This document shows, in pieces, positions 30,427 to 39,262 of a stretch of 64,000 bases of DNA. The stretch spans positions 1-64,000 of the forward strand of contig NZ_CP042906.1 of NCBI RefSeq assembly GCF_008728855.1. The letters are read 5' to 3'. Position numbers and translations under genes: made by a program. The DNA comes from Hypericibacter terrae. GTDB lineage: Bacteria > Pseudomonadota > Alphaproteobacteria > Dongiales > Dongiaceae. The notes below the pieces were generated by a model, which made no database searches, had not been told where the DNA came from, and worked only from the letters and a program-made list of their open reading frames with translations. Position 1 is the first letter of the stretch. Each line of letters begins with the position of its first letter.

Positions 30427-30485
30427 GTCATCGGTTATGCGGTCTTGAGGGACCCCTGCCAAGACCTCCCGTCGCGCGCTAGGAC

Positions 30486-31439
30486 TTATTTCCTGTGGAT
30501 ATCTACCTTCGCCGCCTCGCGGGTCAGGAGTTCCTGCTTCACCCCTTGGCCCCAGCGGTAACCGGTCAGGCTGCCATCGGCGCCGCAGGCGCGGTGGCAG
30601 GGAATGACCACGGCCACGGGGTTCGTGGAGCAGGCCCGGCCGACGGCCCGGGCCGCGGTCGGCTGGCCCAGACGGCCGGCGATTTCGCCATAGGTGAGGG
30701 TCTCGCCCAACGGAATTCGGCGCAGCTCCTCCCAGACGCGCTGCTGGAACGCGGTGGCCTGGATATCGAGCGGGAGGTCGATATGGGGTGCCCGACCCTC
30801 CAAATGATCCAGAATCGCGGCCAAGGCGGTCGAGAGCGCCTGATTGTCCTTCCGAATCCGCCTCGCGGCGGGGAATTCCTCGTTCAGAGCCCCGATCAGG
30901 GGGGCATCGGCCTTCCCGATCGACACGAAACAGACCCCTTTACCGGTCGCAGCCACCAGAACCCGGCCCAACGGCGACGCGGCGGTCGCATAGGCGATGT
31001 CGGCGCCCTCGCCGCCCTTGGCATAGCTGGCGGGCGTCATGCCCAGCGCCTGGGGCGCCCGCTCATAAACCCGCGAGGCCGAGCCGAAGCCCGCGCCATA
31101 GGTGGCGGCCGCCACGCCGTCGCCCTGCTGCAGGCCGCTCTTGAGCCGGTTCACCCGGCAGGCATCGGCATATTGCCGCGGGCTCACCCCCATGGCCTGC
31201 TTGAACAGGCGCTGGAGATGCCAGGGGCTGACGGCGCAGGCGCGGCCCAGCTCGGCCAGGGTCACCGGGCCCGGATCACCGGCCTCGTCCTCCGCCGCCA
31301 TCTTGCGCTCGATATAGCGGCAGGCGCGCTGGACGGCGTCCAAGCGATGGGAGCGGCCCGCGGCCGGCCGCGCCGGGGCGGACAGCTCGGACTCCAGGAC
31401 CTCGGCGGGCCGGCGGGCGACCATGCTGGACTCTCTCAT
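30486..31439 (-). CDS. AraC-type regulator fused to O6-methylguanine-DNA methyltransferase (Ada-like, no N-Ada domain)
   Basis: The 317-residue protein has an AraC helix-turn-helix (about 40-140, PVTLAELGRACAVSPWHLQRLFKQAMG) and a C-terminal methyltransferase with catalytic PCHR (Cys281) and the preceding RAVGRACSTNPVAVVI. It removes alkyl groups from O6-alkylguanine by transfer to the cysteine. The N-terminal zinc-binding domain that lets E. coli Ada sense phosphotriester damage is missing. The start at 31439 has a strong GAGGAG ribosome site. How it is activated is unknown. Confidence 0.92.
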   Translation of the reverse strand: MRESSMVARRPAEVLESELSAPARPAAGRSHRLDAVQRACRYIERKMAAEDEAGDPGPVTLAELGRACAVSPWHLQRLFKQAMGVSPRQYADACRVNRLKSGLQQGDGVAAATYGAGFGSASRVYERAPQALGMTPASYAKGGEGADIAYATAASPLGRVLVAATGKGVCFVSIGKADAPLIGALNEEFPAARRIRKDNQALSTALAAILDHLEGRAPHIDLPLDIQATAFQQRVWEELRRIPLGETLTYGEIAGRLGQPTAARAVGRACSTNPVAVVIPCHRACGADGSLTGYRWGQGVKQELLTREAAKVDIHRK

Positions 31440-31576
31440 CGGGAACTCCTCGAGCCAAGATAGGGGTGGCAAGGCGCTACTCCTAGCCCGCCCGGCGGGA
31501 GGCCTCTATCCGATCCTTGCGAGGCCCGATCGCTAAGCTTTTCCTGAGGTTTTCGCCCGTTATAGTGCCGTCCCGC

Positions 31577-32530
31577 ATGTCCAGCCCCGCCCTCGCTCTC
31601 GATCCCGCGCCGCGGCGTCTCCTGCCGCTGCTGCTGTTGCTTTTGCAGGGCACGGCCTGGGGCCTGACCTTTCCGACCTCGAAGATCGCGGTCGATCACG
31701 GCGTGGGGCCCGCAGGCTATGTGTTCTGGCAGACGCTGGGTGCCGGCAGCGTGCTGCTGCTGGTGGCCCTGATCCGGGGCCGCCTGCCGCGCTGGGATCG
31801 CCGTCATCTGGGATATTACGCCGTCTGCGGGCTTGTCGGCATCACGCTGCCCAACATGATTCTGCTGGTCGCGGTGGCGCATCTGCCGGCGAGCCTCACG
31901 GCGCTCATCGTGAACACGTCGCCGCTCGTCACCTTCGCGATCGTCCTGCTGCTGGGCATGGAGCGCTTTCTGTGGCGGCTCGCGGCCGGCCTCGTCATCG
32001 GCTTCCTCGGCGCGGCCCTTCTCGCGCTGCGCGGCACCAGCCTCGATGGTGGGGCGGCGCTGGGCTGGGTGCTGTTCGGATTCCTGGGCCCGGTCTGTTA
32101 CGCCGGCGTGGCGATCTTCAATCAGCGTTGCCGGCCCCAGGGCAGCGATTCGCTGACGCTCGCCTGCGGCATGGTGATCCTGGGATTTGCCGGTGCGCTG
32201 CCCTTCGCGGCTTTGCGCGGCGAGATCGCGCCGCTCTGGCCCGTGGGTCCGGGCGAACTCGCCGTCATGATCCAGATCGCGGTTTCCTGCTTCGGCTATA
32301 TCGTGCAGTTCGAAGTGATCCGCATGGCGGGCGCGGTCTATTTCAGCCAGGTCACCTATATCGTGGCGGTGACGGCGCTCACCTGGAGCTATCTGCTGCT
32401 GGACGAGGCGCTCAGCCCCATCGTCGGCCTGGCGGTGCTCTTGATCTTTGCCGGCCTCGTGCTGCTCAATTGGCAGGGACCTCGCGCCACGCGCCCGCCG
32501 GCCCCCGTCTCGGAAAGGACTCTCCCATGA
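31577..32530 (+). CDS. EamA/DMT family transporter
   Basis: The 317-residue membrane protein has about ten transmembrane segments. It opens with LLLLLLQGTAWGLTFPTSKIAV, and the second EamA repeat includes AGAVYFSQVTYIVAVTALTWSYLLLDE. The family exports amino acids or other metabolites. The substrate is unknown. The stop overlaps the ATG of the following VOC gene (ATGA-type coupling). The start was set at MSSPALALD because upstream residues lack conservation. Confidence 0.88.
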   Translation: MSSPALALDPAPRRLLPLLLLLLQGTAWGLTFPTSKIAVDHGVGPAGYVFWQTLGAGSVLLLVALIRGRLPRWDRRHLGYYAVCGLVGITLPNMILLVAVAHLPASLTALIVNTSPLVTFAIVLLLGMERFLWRLAAGLVIGFLGAALLALRGTSLDGGAALGWVLFGFLGPVCYAGVAIFNQRCRPQGSDSLTLACGMVILGFAGALPFAALRGEIAPLWPVGPGELAVMIQIAVSCFGYIVQFEVIRMAGAVYFSQVTYIVAVTALTWSYLLLDEALSPIVGLAVLLIFAGLVLLNWQGPRATRPPAPVSERTLP

Positions 32531-32952
32531 CCATGCCGCCCTTCCATCTCGCCTTCCCGGTCGCCGACCTCGATCGGACCCGCCATTTCTACGAGGGCAT
32601 GCTGGGTTGCCGCGTCGGCCGCACCGATCCGCTCTGGATCGATTTCGATTTCTTCGGCCATCAGATCTCGGCGCATCTGCGCCCCGAGGAAACCGCGATG
32701 GCGCGCACCAACACGGTCGACGGCGACAATGTGCCGGTGCGCCATTTCGGCGCCATCCTCGACTGGGATGACTGGCACCGGCTCGCCGACAAGCTCAAGG
32801 GCAGCAAGGCCAGGTTCATCATCGAGCCGCATGTGCGCTTCAAGGGCGAGGTCGGCGAGCAGGCCACCTTCTTCATCCTCGACCCCAGCGGCAACGCGCT
32901 GGAGTTCAAGAGCTTCCGCGACATGAGCCGGGTGTTTGCGACCCAGCCGTAA
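32527..32952 (+). CDS. VOC superfamily protein (glyoxalase-like)
   Basis: The 141-residue protein has the VOC pattern: FHLAFPVADLDRTRHFYEGMLGCRVGR at the start and FFILDPSGNALEFKSF near the end, with metal-ligand-type His and Glu. The middle part HQISAHLRPEE is typical of dioxygenase-like members. The start overlaps the transporter stop by four bases, so translation is probably coupled. A palindromic repeat follows the stop. Confidence 0.85.
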   Translation: MTMPPFHLAFPVADLDRTRHFYEGMLGCRVGRTDPLWIDFDFFGHQISAHLRPEETAMARTNTVDGDNVPVRHFGAILDWDDWHRLADKLKGSKARFIIEPHVRFKGEVGEQATFFILDPSGNALEFKSFRDMSRVFATQP

Positions 32953-32956
32953 GGCT

Positions 32957-33091
32957 GTCCCCGCGAAAGCGGGGATCCATCTTTCAATTGGATGTGGTCG
33001 CGCCAGGTTTTGCGAGACGGGTGTTCATGGATCCCCGCCGGAGTTTATCCTTGGGCCGGTCGTCGGCCGGACCCGGGGGCGGGGATGACGG
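32957..33091. repeat. dispersed palindromic repeat, degenerate copy
   Basis: The left arm (32957-32980) reads CCCCGCGAAAGCGGGGATCC. The right arm (about 33026-33091) begins ATGGATCCCCGCC, then diverges around an inserted GGCCGGTCGTCGGCC hairpin before a closing GGGGATGACG. It belongs to the same family as 40538-40617. It lies between the convergent VOC and ycgN-like genes and may help end transcription. Confidence 0.6.
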
Positions 33092-33101
33092 CCTTCGGCC
33101 G

Positions 33102-33623
33102 TCACTTAATCCAATCCACAATGCGCTTTTCCGCGTCCTCGACGTCGTCTTCGCTGACGACCTTGTTGCGCACCGAGATGCCGGCCTTGTGGACGCTGTT
33201 GAGGTCGCCGGAGACCAGCGGGTGCCACCAGTGGAGATCCTTGCCCTCGTCGACGAGGCGATAAGCGCAGGTCGAGGGCAGCCAGTGCAGCTTGCCGATC
33301 ATGCGCACGGTCAGCGCGATGCAGTCGGGCACCAGCGTCTTGCGCTTCGCATAGTTCTTGCAGCGGCAGCTCTTCGAATCGAGCTGGCGGCAGGCGACGT
33401 CGGTGAATTCGACGAGGCCGGTCTCGGTATCCTCGAACTTGACGGTGCAGCAGCGCCCGCAGCCGTCGCAGAGCGATTCCCATTCAGGCTTCGTCATCTC
33501 CTTCAGCGTCTTGGTCTTCCAGAAAGGCTCGGGTTCGCCCTTGCGCTTCCTGGCCGCGCGCTTCGCGGCGGCCTTAGGGGCGCCGCGCTTGGCCAGTTTC
33601 TTGCGGAGCTTGGCGAGAACCAT
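33102..33623 (-). CDS. YcgN/UPF0260-type cysteine cluster protein
   Basis: The 173-residue protein has the cysteine cluster signature [12 protein letters not shown], then [18 protein letters not shown] and VPDC. Family members are expected to bind a metal or an iron-sulfur cluster, but the function is unproven. The N-terminus is lysine- and arginine-rich. Its ATG overlaps the stop of the SCO gene by one base, so the two form a coupled operon. Confidence 0.85.
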   Translation of the reverse strand: MVLAKLRKKLAKRGAPKAAAKRAARKRKGEPEPFWKTKTLKEMTKPEWESLCDGCGRCCTVKFEDTETGLVEFTDVACRQLDSKSCRCKNYAKRKTLVPDCIALTVRMIGKLHWLPSTCAYRLVDEGKDLHWWHPLVSGDLNSVHKAGISVRNKVVSEDDVEDAEKRIVDWIK

Positions 33624-34216
33624 CAGAGCTGCTTCGTCACGCCGGCGACGATGTCGTCGGCGCTGACGTCCTGTCCGAAGTGAGTGAGATAGCGCCCGTC
33701 GCGACCCATGAGATAGATCAGCGCGGAATGCATCACGTTATAGTCGGTGCCTCCGGCATCGGGCTTGTAATAGGCGCGGTAATCCTTGACCAGCCGATCG
33801 ATCGCCGGCTTGTCGCCGGTGAGCGCCACGATGCGCGGATCGAAATTCGCGACGAAATCGCGCATCGCCGCGGGCGTGTCGCGGGCCGGATCGACGGTGA
33901 TGAAGATCGGCACCACCTGGTCGGCCTTGTCGCCCAGCTTGCCCATGGCCTGCGTGATCTTCTGCAGATCGAGCGGGCAGATATCGGGGCAATGGGTGAA
34001 GCCGAAATAGACCAGCATCAGCTTGCCGCGGAATTCGGCGTCGCTGCGGGTCTGGCCGTTCTGGTCGGTGAGGGTGAAGCTGCCGCCCACGAGGGCCGTG
34101 CCCGAACCGCCTTCGCCCGGCGGGCCGGCCTCGCGGAAGGCCCAAAATACGGCGATCGCCGCGATCAGCAGCAAGGCGACGAGACTGGTGACGCGCGCAG
34201 CGAGGCTCTTGGGCAT
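33623..34216 (-). CDS. SCO1/SenC family copper chaperone-like protein
   Basis: The 197-residue protein has one N-terminal membrane anchor ([16 protein letters not shown]). A thioredoxin-like SCO domain follows, with the CxxxC motif HCPDICPLD and a C-terminal conserved His in the [14 protein letters not shown] stretch. SCO proteins deliver copper to the CuA site of cytochrome c oxidase or act in redox defence. The cysteine-cluster gene follows in the same operon. Confidence 0.92.
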   Translation of the reverse strand: MPKSLAARVTSLVALLLIAAIAVFWAFREAGPPGEGGSGTALVGGSFTLTDQNGQTRSDAEFRGKLMLVYFGFTHCPDICPLDLQKITQAMGKLGDKADQVVPIFITVDPARDTPAAMRDFVANFDPRIVALTGDKPAIDRLVKDYRAYYKPDAGGTDYNVMHSALIYLMGRDGRYLTHFGQDVSADDIVAGVTKQL

Positions 34217-34376
34217 CGGCTCAATGAAAGGAACGGAGTCGGCTCATCGCCCCTTCACCGGCGAAGGCAGGCGATCGCGACCCGAAGAAATATGGGGCAG
34301 GGTCCGGCGGCAGGCAAGCAAGGCTTCCTGCCGCTCTCCAGGGTTTATTACAGCCGTAGCCCGAAGCGCCGCCGTT

Positions 34377-35246
34377 CTACCAGGGTGCGACCTTCAGTCC
34401 GTCGGGAATGACGGCGCCTTCGGTCTTGAGGCCGGCGGGGCCGATCGGCAGCCGCAAGGCGAGGCCCGCGACCGCCCAGTTCACCTCGACCGACAGCGGC
34501 CGCTTCGAGAGCGGTTGTTCGGCCGTGGCCGCGCCCAAGGCTCCTGGCTTGCCGGTCTCGACCACCGCCAGATAGCGCCGCTCGTCCCAATAGCTTCGCA
34601 GCTCGGTTGCCTTGGCGGGATCGCTCGCGGTCACCAGCAGGCGCGTCGCGATCTTGCCGTCGGTCGCGAGCGTCAGCAGCCCGACCACATGCGGGTCGGC
34701 CAGCTTCTGATCGGCCTCGTCGTCGGGCGGCACATAGAAGCCCGCGGCCCGCACGCTGCGGATCTGGTCGTCGTCGAGCGTGGCGAAGATCAGCGGCTCG
34801 GCCATGGTCTCGAACAGCAGCGTGCCGGAGGCCAGATCGTTGATCTGCCACCATTCGAGATCCTCGAGTCCGCGATCGATCCGCAGCAGGCAGTCGGGAA
34901 GGATTTGCGCCGCCGAGCCCTCGGCCTCGACGGTGTAGAGCGGCGTGCCGGAGGTGCCGGTCTTGGCGTCAAAGGCGTCGAGGCGGACGTGGCCTTCGCC
35001 TTCGGGCGAGTTGACATCCCATTTCCGCGTCAAATGCAGGCGCAGCAGCATGCGGTCGGCGTCGTGATCCTGACGGCAGGAGCTGAAATCCAGGATGGTG
35101 TTGTCGATGAGGCGGGAATCGCCATTGGCCGTGGCCTTGCTCGTCACCGAGATGCCGTCGGCCCAGGCCGGCAGCGAGCCCGCCCACAATCCCGAGAGTC
35201 CCAATGCCAGCATCAACGGTCGATAGGTCAGGCGCAGGCTGGTCAT
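34377..35246 (-). CDS. hypothetical secreted protein
   Basis: The 289-residue protein has a signal peptide (LMLALGLSGLWAGSLPAWA). The mature part is mostly beta-strand-like with few conserved features: a CRQDHDADRMLLRLHLTRKW segment near the start and a cysteine at ILPDCLLRIDR. No family was recognised. It probably resides in the periplasm. It lies upstream of the SCO gene on the same strand with a gap of about 160 bases, so co-transcription is uncertain. Confidence 0.6.
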   Translation of the reverse strand: MTSLRLTYRPLMLALGLSGLWAGSLPAWADGISVTSKATANGDSRLIDNTILDFSSCRQDHDADRMLLRLHLTRKWDVNSPEGEGHVRLDAFDAKTGTSGTPLYTVEAEGSAAQILPDCLLRIDRGLEDLEWWQINDLASGTLLFETMAEPLIFATLDDDQIRSVRAAGFYVPPDDEADQKLADPHVVGLLTLATDGKIATRLLVTASDPAKATELRSYWDERRYLAVVETGKPGALGAATAEQPLSKRPLSVEVNWAVAGLALRLPIGPAGLKTEGAVIPDGLKVAPW

Positions 35247-35300
35247 CGAAATCTTCCCCCGGAAATGTTGCGGCGATCAATCGGATGGCGATCAGACGGC

Positions 35301-35324
35301 GAAAGCGCCCCGAAGGGCGCTTTC
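35301..35324 (-). terminator. Rho-independent terminator-like hairpin after the SYLF gene
   Basis: A perfect ten-base stem (GAAAGCGCCC with its complement) encloses a CGAA tetraloop, which is TTCG on the minus strand. It lies six bases beyond the SYLF stop codon. There is no long T run beyond the stem, but the stem itself ends in TTTC on the minus strand. Confidence 0.65.
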
Positions 35325-35329
35325 CCGGC

Positions 35330-36010
35330 TCAATAGGGCGAGAGTGAATCCCGCAGCGGCTGCGCGTTCGGATTGGAGAAGCGTCGCTGGATCAGGATCG
35401 CATAGGGCGTGGCGCCGGTGCCGTAATAGGAGACGTTCCAGCTGTCGCGCTTGAGCACGCCCGCCCCTTCGAGCGAGAGGCCGCCGAACAGGCCGGAGGT
35501 CTTGGCGAAGCTGTAGACGTCGGCATCGAGATTGGTGGTCGTGCCGGCCTCGAGGCCCTTGCCCAGGGGGCCCGCCGCGATCGAGACGTCGCCGCCGAAC
35601 TTCATCTGGTTGTCGATGACGGCGTCGAGCGCCTTCTCGCTCATGATGGTGAGCACGACTTCGGAGATCTCGCCGCCGATCTGCAGGCCGACGCTGCCGG
35701 CGGCCAGCGTATAGAAGGCCGGATAGCTCCAGCCCAGCTTGTCGTCGCGCACCAGCAGCACGCCAGAACCGCCTTCGGCGCCGATGATGAAACCGCCCTT
35801 GATCAGCGAGGGGAAGATGATGACCGCCTTGGCCTGCTTCACATAGCCCGGCAGCTCCGCGAATTCGGGGCTGGTGATGAGCTTGTCGAAGGTGATGCGG
35901 GCCTTGTCGATGATCTCCTGCTGGTCGGTCAGCGCCGCCGCAGGGCGCGCCATGGCACAGCCCAGGAAGACGAGGGCCAGTGCAGTCAACAGCGTGCGCA
36001 TGCGAACCAT
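35330..36010 (-). CDS. SYLF (Ysc84-like) lipid-binding domain protein
   Basis: The 226-residue protein has a signal peptide (LLTALALVFLGCAMARPAAA) followed by the SYLF domain, with AKAVIIFPSLIKGGFIIGAEGGSGVLL, WSYPAFYTLAAGSVGLQIGGE and DVYSFAKTSGLFGGLSLEGAG. SYLF domains bind lipids in eukaryotes, and bacterial secreted versions have no known role. A cysteine in the signal region might allow lipoprotein processing, but the lipobox is weak. A terminator hairpin follows the stop. Confidence 0.88.
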   Translation of the reverse strand: MVRMRTLLTALALVFLGCAMARPAAALTDQQEIIDKARITFDKLITSPEFAELPGYVKQAKAVIIFPSLIKGGFIIGAEGGSGVLLVRDDKLGWSYPAFYTLAAGSVGLQIGGEISEVVLTIMSEKALDAVIDNQMKFGGDVSIAAGPLGKGLEAGTTTNLDADVYSFAKTSGLFGGLSLEGAGVLKRDSWNVSYYGTGATPYAILIQRRFSNPNAQPLRDSLSPY

Positions 36011-36150
36011 AGAGAGTCTCCCGATTGTCGAGTCGCGGGTTGGAGGGGGAGCTTAAAGGAGCGGCGGATTTTGGCAATTCCGAGGCAGCCGCGCCGAGTC
36101 GCGAGGCCAAATCGCGGGCAATCGATGAGGAGAGAGCGATTTCGGTTGCT

Positions 36151-36246
36151 GTCCCTTCCCCCCTTGAGGGGGAAGGCTAGGAAGGGGGATGACGCGATGA
36201 CTGAGCAGCCCCCTCCCTGACCCTCCCCCGCGAAGCGGGAGAGGAG
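36151..36246. repeat. GC-rich dispersed repeat (CCCTCCC/GGGAGGG type)
   Basis: The element has two pyrimidine/purine-rich arms, one around CCCCCCTTGAGGGGGAAGG (36158-36176) and one with CCCTCCCCCGCGAAGCGGGAG (split across 36221-36241). It lies between the SYLF promoter side and the cobC stop. Similar copies are at 39061, 45696, 56182, 56350 and 63925. Confidence 0.6.
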
Positions 36247-36268
36247 ACAACATTATTCACTATCGCAT

Positions 36269-36928
36269 TCAGCCGCGATCCGCGATCACCGGCGGCTGGT
36301 TGACCGTCGCCACGCGCCAGCTGGCGGCCGAGGCGGTGTCGTCGCTCGAGGCCGACGCGCCGATATGGTCGATGCGGGTGAGGGAGCAGTTGTCGATGAC
36401 GAAGCCCAGGGCGCGTTCGGGCTCGAGCCCGAGTGCCAGCGCAAGGGCCGCGCGAATGGTGCCGCCATGGGCGACCGCGATGATGTCGCGGCCCTGATGC
36501 GCGGCGGTCAGGCGTTCGACGGCGGTGCCGACGCGCGCGATCACCTCGACGAAGCTTTCACCCCCGGGCGGCGCCAGCTTGGCCGGCGCCAGCCAGAAGC
36601 GATGCCAGGCGCCGTCGCGCCGCGCCGCGAGCTCGTCATGGGTGAGTCCCTGCCAGTCGCCGAAATGCTGCTCCGCCAGCAGCGGCTCGACCAGCAAGGC
36701 CGGCATCGGTTTGCCGGCGGCGGCGAAGATCGCCGCCGCCGTCTGATGTGTCCGTGCGAGATGGCTCGCGATCCAGGCGGCATCGGTGGGGAGCAGGCGC
36801 GCGAGGCCGGCGAAGCTCGCCAGGTTGGCACAATTGGCCGGCACGTCGCTCTGGCCATAGATGCGTCCGCCATGGGAGGTCACCGGCGCATGCCGGATCC
36901 ACCACCAGCGCGTGATCGGAACGGTCAT
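36269..36928 (-). CDS. cobC: histidine phosphatase, alpha-ribazole phosphatase-like (CobC)
   Basis: The 219-residue protein has the histidine-phosphatase motif WIRHAPV (His active site) with a later VAHGGTIRAAL and the conserved LAEQHFGDWQGLTHDEL. CobC removes phosphate from alpha-ribazole phosphate in the last steps of cobalamin assembly. Position supports the role, because cobS starts just upstream on the same strand (16-base gap). Histidine phosphatases are promiscuous, so the exact substrate is inferred from context. Confidence 0.82.
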   Translation of the reverse strand: MTVPITRWWWIRHAPVTSHGGRIYGQSDVPANCANLASFAGLARLLPTDAAWIASHLARTHQTAAAIFAAAGKPMPALLVEPLLAEQHFGDWQGLTHDELAARRDGAWHRFWLAPAKLAPPGGESFVEVIARVGTAVERLTAAHQGRDIIAVAHGGTIRAALALALGLEPERALGFVIDNCSLTRIDHIGASASSDDTASAASWRVATVNQPPVIADRG

Positions 36929-36944
36929 CGGTCTCTGCCCCTGC

Positions 36945-37778
36945 TCAAACCACGGCGGCGGCGACGGCGAGGACGGCGATCTCCGAGAGCTGCTCGATCG
37001 CGCCGAGGGTGTCGCCGGTATAGCCGCCGATGAGCCGCTTGCCGAGCCGGGCCATCGCCCAGGCCAGGATCAGCGTCGCGACCAATGCCACCGCCGCGAC
37101 CACCGGTCCCAACGCGATCCAGGCGATGACCGCGGCGATCGCGAGCGCGACCAGCGCGTCGCCTTCGGCGGGTTTGCCGGCGCCGGCCGCGAGCCCGCCG
37201 CTCTTGGCAGGCATGCCGCGGGCCATCACCAGCGCCATGCCGGCGCGGGCGAGCGCATGGGCGGCGATCAGCGCGGCGATGCCGTGGGCCGTCGGCAGGC
37301 CTGCCAGCAGCGCGGCGCGCGCCATGACCGAGACGATGAGCGCCAGCACGCCATAGCTGCCGATGCGGCTGTCCGACATGATGGCGAGGCGTTGCTCGCG
37401 GTCATGGCCGCCGGCCAGCCCGTCGGCGCTGTCGGCCAATCCGTCCTCGTGCAGCGCGCCGGTCAGGAGACCGGTCGCGACGATGGCGAAGAGAGCGGCG
37501 CCCAGGGGCGGCAGGCCGAGCTTCAGCCCCAGCGCATAGACCAAGCCGCCGCCGAGACCGACCACCACGCCCACCAGCGGGAAGCAGCGCACGGCCGCCG
37601 CCAGCGGCCGCGGGGCGATGTCACCTCGAATCGGCAGGCGGGTGAGGAAGGCCAGGGCCAGCCGCAGATCCTCGAACCAGGCCATCGGATTCCAGATCGA
37701 CGCACCCGGCGCCCGAATCGGATCGGGCCCGGAGTCGGGCGGTGGCACGGGTTCGTTCGGGGCGGCGGGATCGGGCAT
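36945..37778 (-). CDS. cobS: adenosylcobinamide-GDP ribazoletransferase
   Basis: The 277-residue polytopic membrane protein has the CobS pattern: DLRLALAFLTRLPI near the start, ALHEDGLADSADGLAGGHDREQRLAIMSDSRIGSYG in the middle and GDTLGAIEQLSEIAVL near the end. It joins alpha-ribazole to adenosylcobinamide-GDP to finish cobalamin. It forms an operon with the CobC-like phosphatase, and cobT lies divergently. Confidence 0.94.
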   Translation of the reverse strand: MPDPAAPNEPVPPPDSGPDPIRAPGASIWNPMAWFEDLRLALAFLTRLPIRGDIAPRPLAAAVRCFPLVGVVVGLGGGLVYALGLKLGLPPLGAALFAIVATGLLTGALHEDGLADSADGLAGGHDREQRLAIMSDSRIGSYGVLALIVSVMARAALLAGLPTAHGIAALIAAHALARAGMALVMARGMPAKSGGLAAGAGKPAEGDALVALAIAAVIAWIALGPVVAAVALVATLILAWAMARLGKRLIGGYTGDTLGAIEQLSEIAVLAVAAAVV

Positions 37779-37994
37779 GGAGAATGTGTGAGGTTTTTCC
37801 GGCTGGCGCGGATGCGGGGGTTATAGGACAGTTGCCGCCCCCGACGCAAAGCGCCCGGACGTGGGAACCGATCCGGGAGTCGCGCCGGGGCCAATCCGCA
37901 TCGCCCCGCCACCAGTTTCGTCCGCCGCTTCACGCTGTCCTCGCGGGGCGCCGCTCAACCCGACCCCGCAAACGATCCCGCCTCGAGGTGTCTC

Positions 37995-39035
37995 ATGCAG
38001 AACCCGCCCGCGAACGACCGACCCGCCGCCAGCTTCGCCGAGATCCGCGCGGTGATCGCGCAATGGCCGGGTCCGGATCAGGCCTCGGGCACACTCGCCA
38101 CGGCGCGCGAAGGGCAGCTCACCAAGCCGCCGGGCGCGCTCGGCCGGCTGGAAGAGATCACGCAGTGGCTCTGCGAATGGCAGGGCCGTCATCCGCCGCA
38201 GCTCGATCGTCCGCGCGTCGCGGTCTTCGCCGGCAATCACGGTGTCGCCGCGCGCGGCGTCTCGGCCTTTCCGGCCGCGGTCACCAAGCAGATGGTGGCG
38301 AACTTCGTCGCCGGCGGCGCCGCGGTCAATCAGCTCTGCCGGGCCGTCGATGCGGAGCTGCGGGTCTATGAGATGGCGCTCGACGAGCCGACCCAGGATT
38401 TCTCCCGTGCCGCTGCGCTGAGCGAGGAGGAATGCGCGCATGCGATGAGCTACGGCATGATGGCGGTCGAGCCCGGCATCGATCTTCTCTGCCTGGGCGA
38501 GATGGGCATCGCCAACACCACCAGCGCCTCGGCGCTGGCGGCGGCGGTCGTCGGCGGCAACGGCCGCGACTGGGCGGGCCCCGGCACCGGCGTCGCGGGC
38601 TCGGCGCTCGAGAACAAGATCGCGGTGATCGACGAGGCGCTGAAGCTCCATCGCGCGCATTTCAAGGATCCGCTCGAGATCCTGCGGCGGCTCGGCGGGC
38701 GCGAGCTGGCGGCGATCGCGGGCGCCGTGATCGCGGCGCGCCTCGCGCGCGTGCCGGTGCTGCTCGACGGCTTCGCCTGCACGGTGGCGGCCGCGGTGTT
38801 GCGCGGGATCGATCCGCGCGCCCTCGATCATTGCATGGTGGCGCATGTCTCGGCCGAGCCCGGCCATAAGCGGCTCCTGGAAGCGATCGGCAAGCGGGCG
38901 CTGGTCGATCTCGGCATGAGGCTGGGCGAAGGCTCGGGCGCGGCGCTGGCGATCGGCATCCTCAGGGCCGCGGTGGCCTGCCATACCGGCATGGCGACCT
39001 TCGCCGAGGCGGGCGTCAGCGGGAAGGACGGGTGA
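37995..39035 (+). CDS. cobT: nicotinate-nucleotide-dimethylbenzimidazole phosphoribosyltransferase
   Basis: The 346-residue enzyme shows VAVFAGNHGVAARGVSAFP, the LLCLGEMGIANTTSASAL segment and the C-terminal LGMRLGEGSGAALAI with the catalytic Glu. It makes alpha-ribazole phosphate from dimethylbenzimidazole and nicotinate mononucleotide. It is transcribed away from cobS-cobC across a 216-base gap. No cobalamin riboswitch core was found in that gap. Confidence 0.95.
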   Translation: MQNPPANDRPAASFAEIRAVIAQWPGPDQASGTLATAREGQLTKPPGALGRLEEITQWLCEWQGRHPPQLDRPRVAVFAGNHGVAARGVSAFPAAVTKQMVANFVAGGAAVNQLCRAVDAELRVYEMALDEPTQDFSRAAALSEEECAHAMSYGMMAVEPGIDLLCLGEMGIANTTSASALAAAVVGGNGRDWAGPGTGVAGSALENKIAVIDEALKLHRAHFKDPLEILRRLGGRELAAIAGAVIAARLARVPVLLDGFACTVAAAVLRGIDPRALDHCMVAHVSAEPGHKRLLEAIGKRALVDLGMRLGEGSGAALAIGILRAAVACHTGMATFAEAGVSGKDG

Positions 39036-39060
39036 TTCCTATGTCCACGCTCACACATTC

Positions 39061-39195
39061 TTCCCCTCCCCCCTTGAGGGGGAGGGTCAGGGAGGGGGAA
39101 GTCTCGGTCGAAGATACCGCGCATGAGCAGTGCAGCTCCCGTTTCACCGACCGAGCAGCCCCCTCCCTCGCCCTCCCCCGTTCCGGGGGAGGGGA
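39061..39195. repeat. GC-rich dispersed repeat (CCCTCCC/GGGAGGG type)
   Basis: The left part reads CCCCTCCCCCCTTGAGGGGG (39063-39082) with a GGGAGGGGG tail. The right part reads CCCTCCCTCGCCCTCCCCCG, then GGGGGAGGGG, near 39171-39194. The 60 or so bases between include no gene. It occupies most of the gap between cobT and the YcaQ-like gene. Confidence 0.6.
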
Positions 39196-39262
39196 TAAAA
39201 AGTAAGAGAGGGCCGTTGGTCGACAGCGACATCGACGCCGATAGCTGTAACCGTCGCTTGCT

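Noticed and set aside
37779-37994. Possible cobalamin riboswitch between cobS and cobT
   Set aside because: A GTGGGAACCGATCC stretch resembles part of the consensus, but the conserved CCGCAACTG-type core and the expected spacing are absent.
39061-39195. CRISPR-like GC-rich repeats
   Set aside because: There are no regularly spaced identical repeats with unique spacers. The copies are dispersed palindromes.
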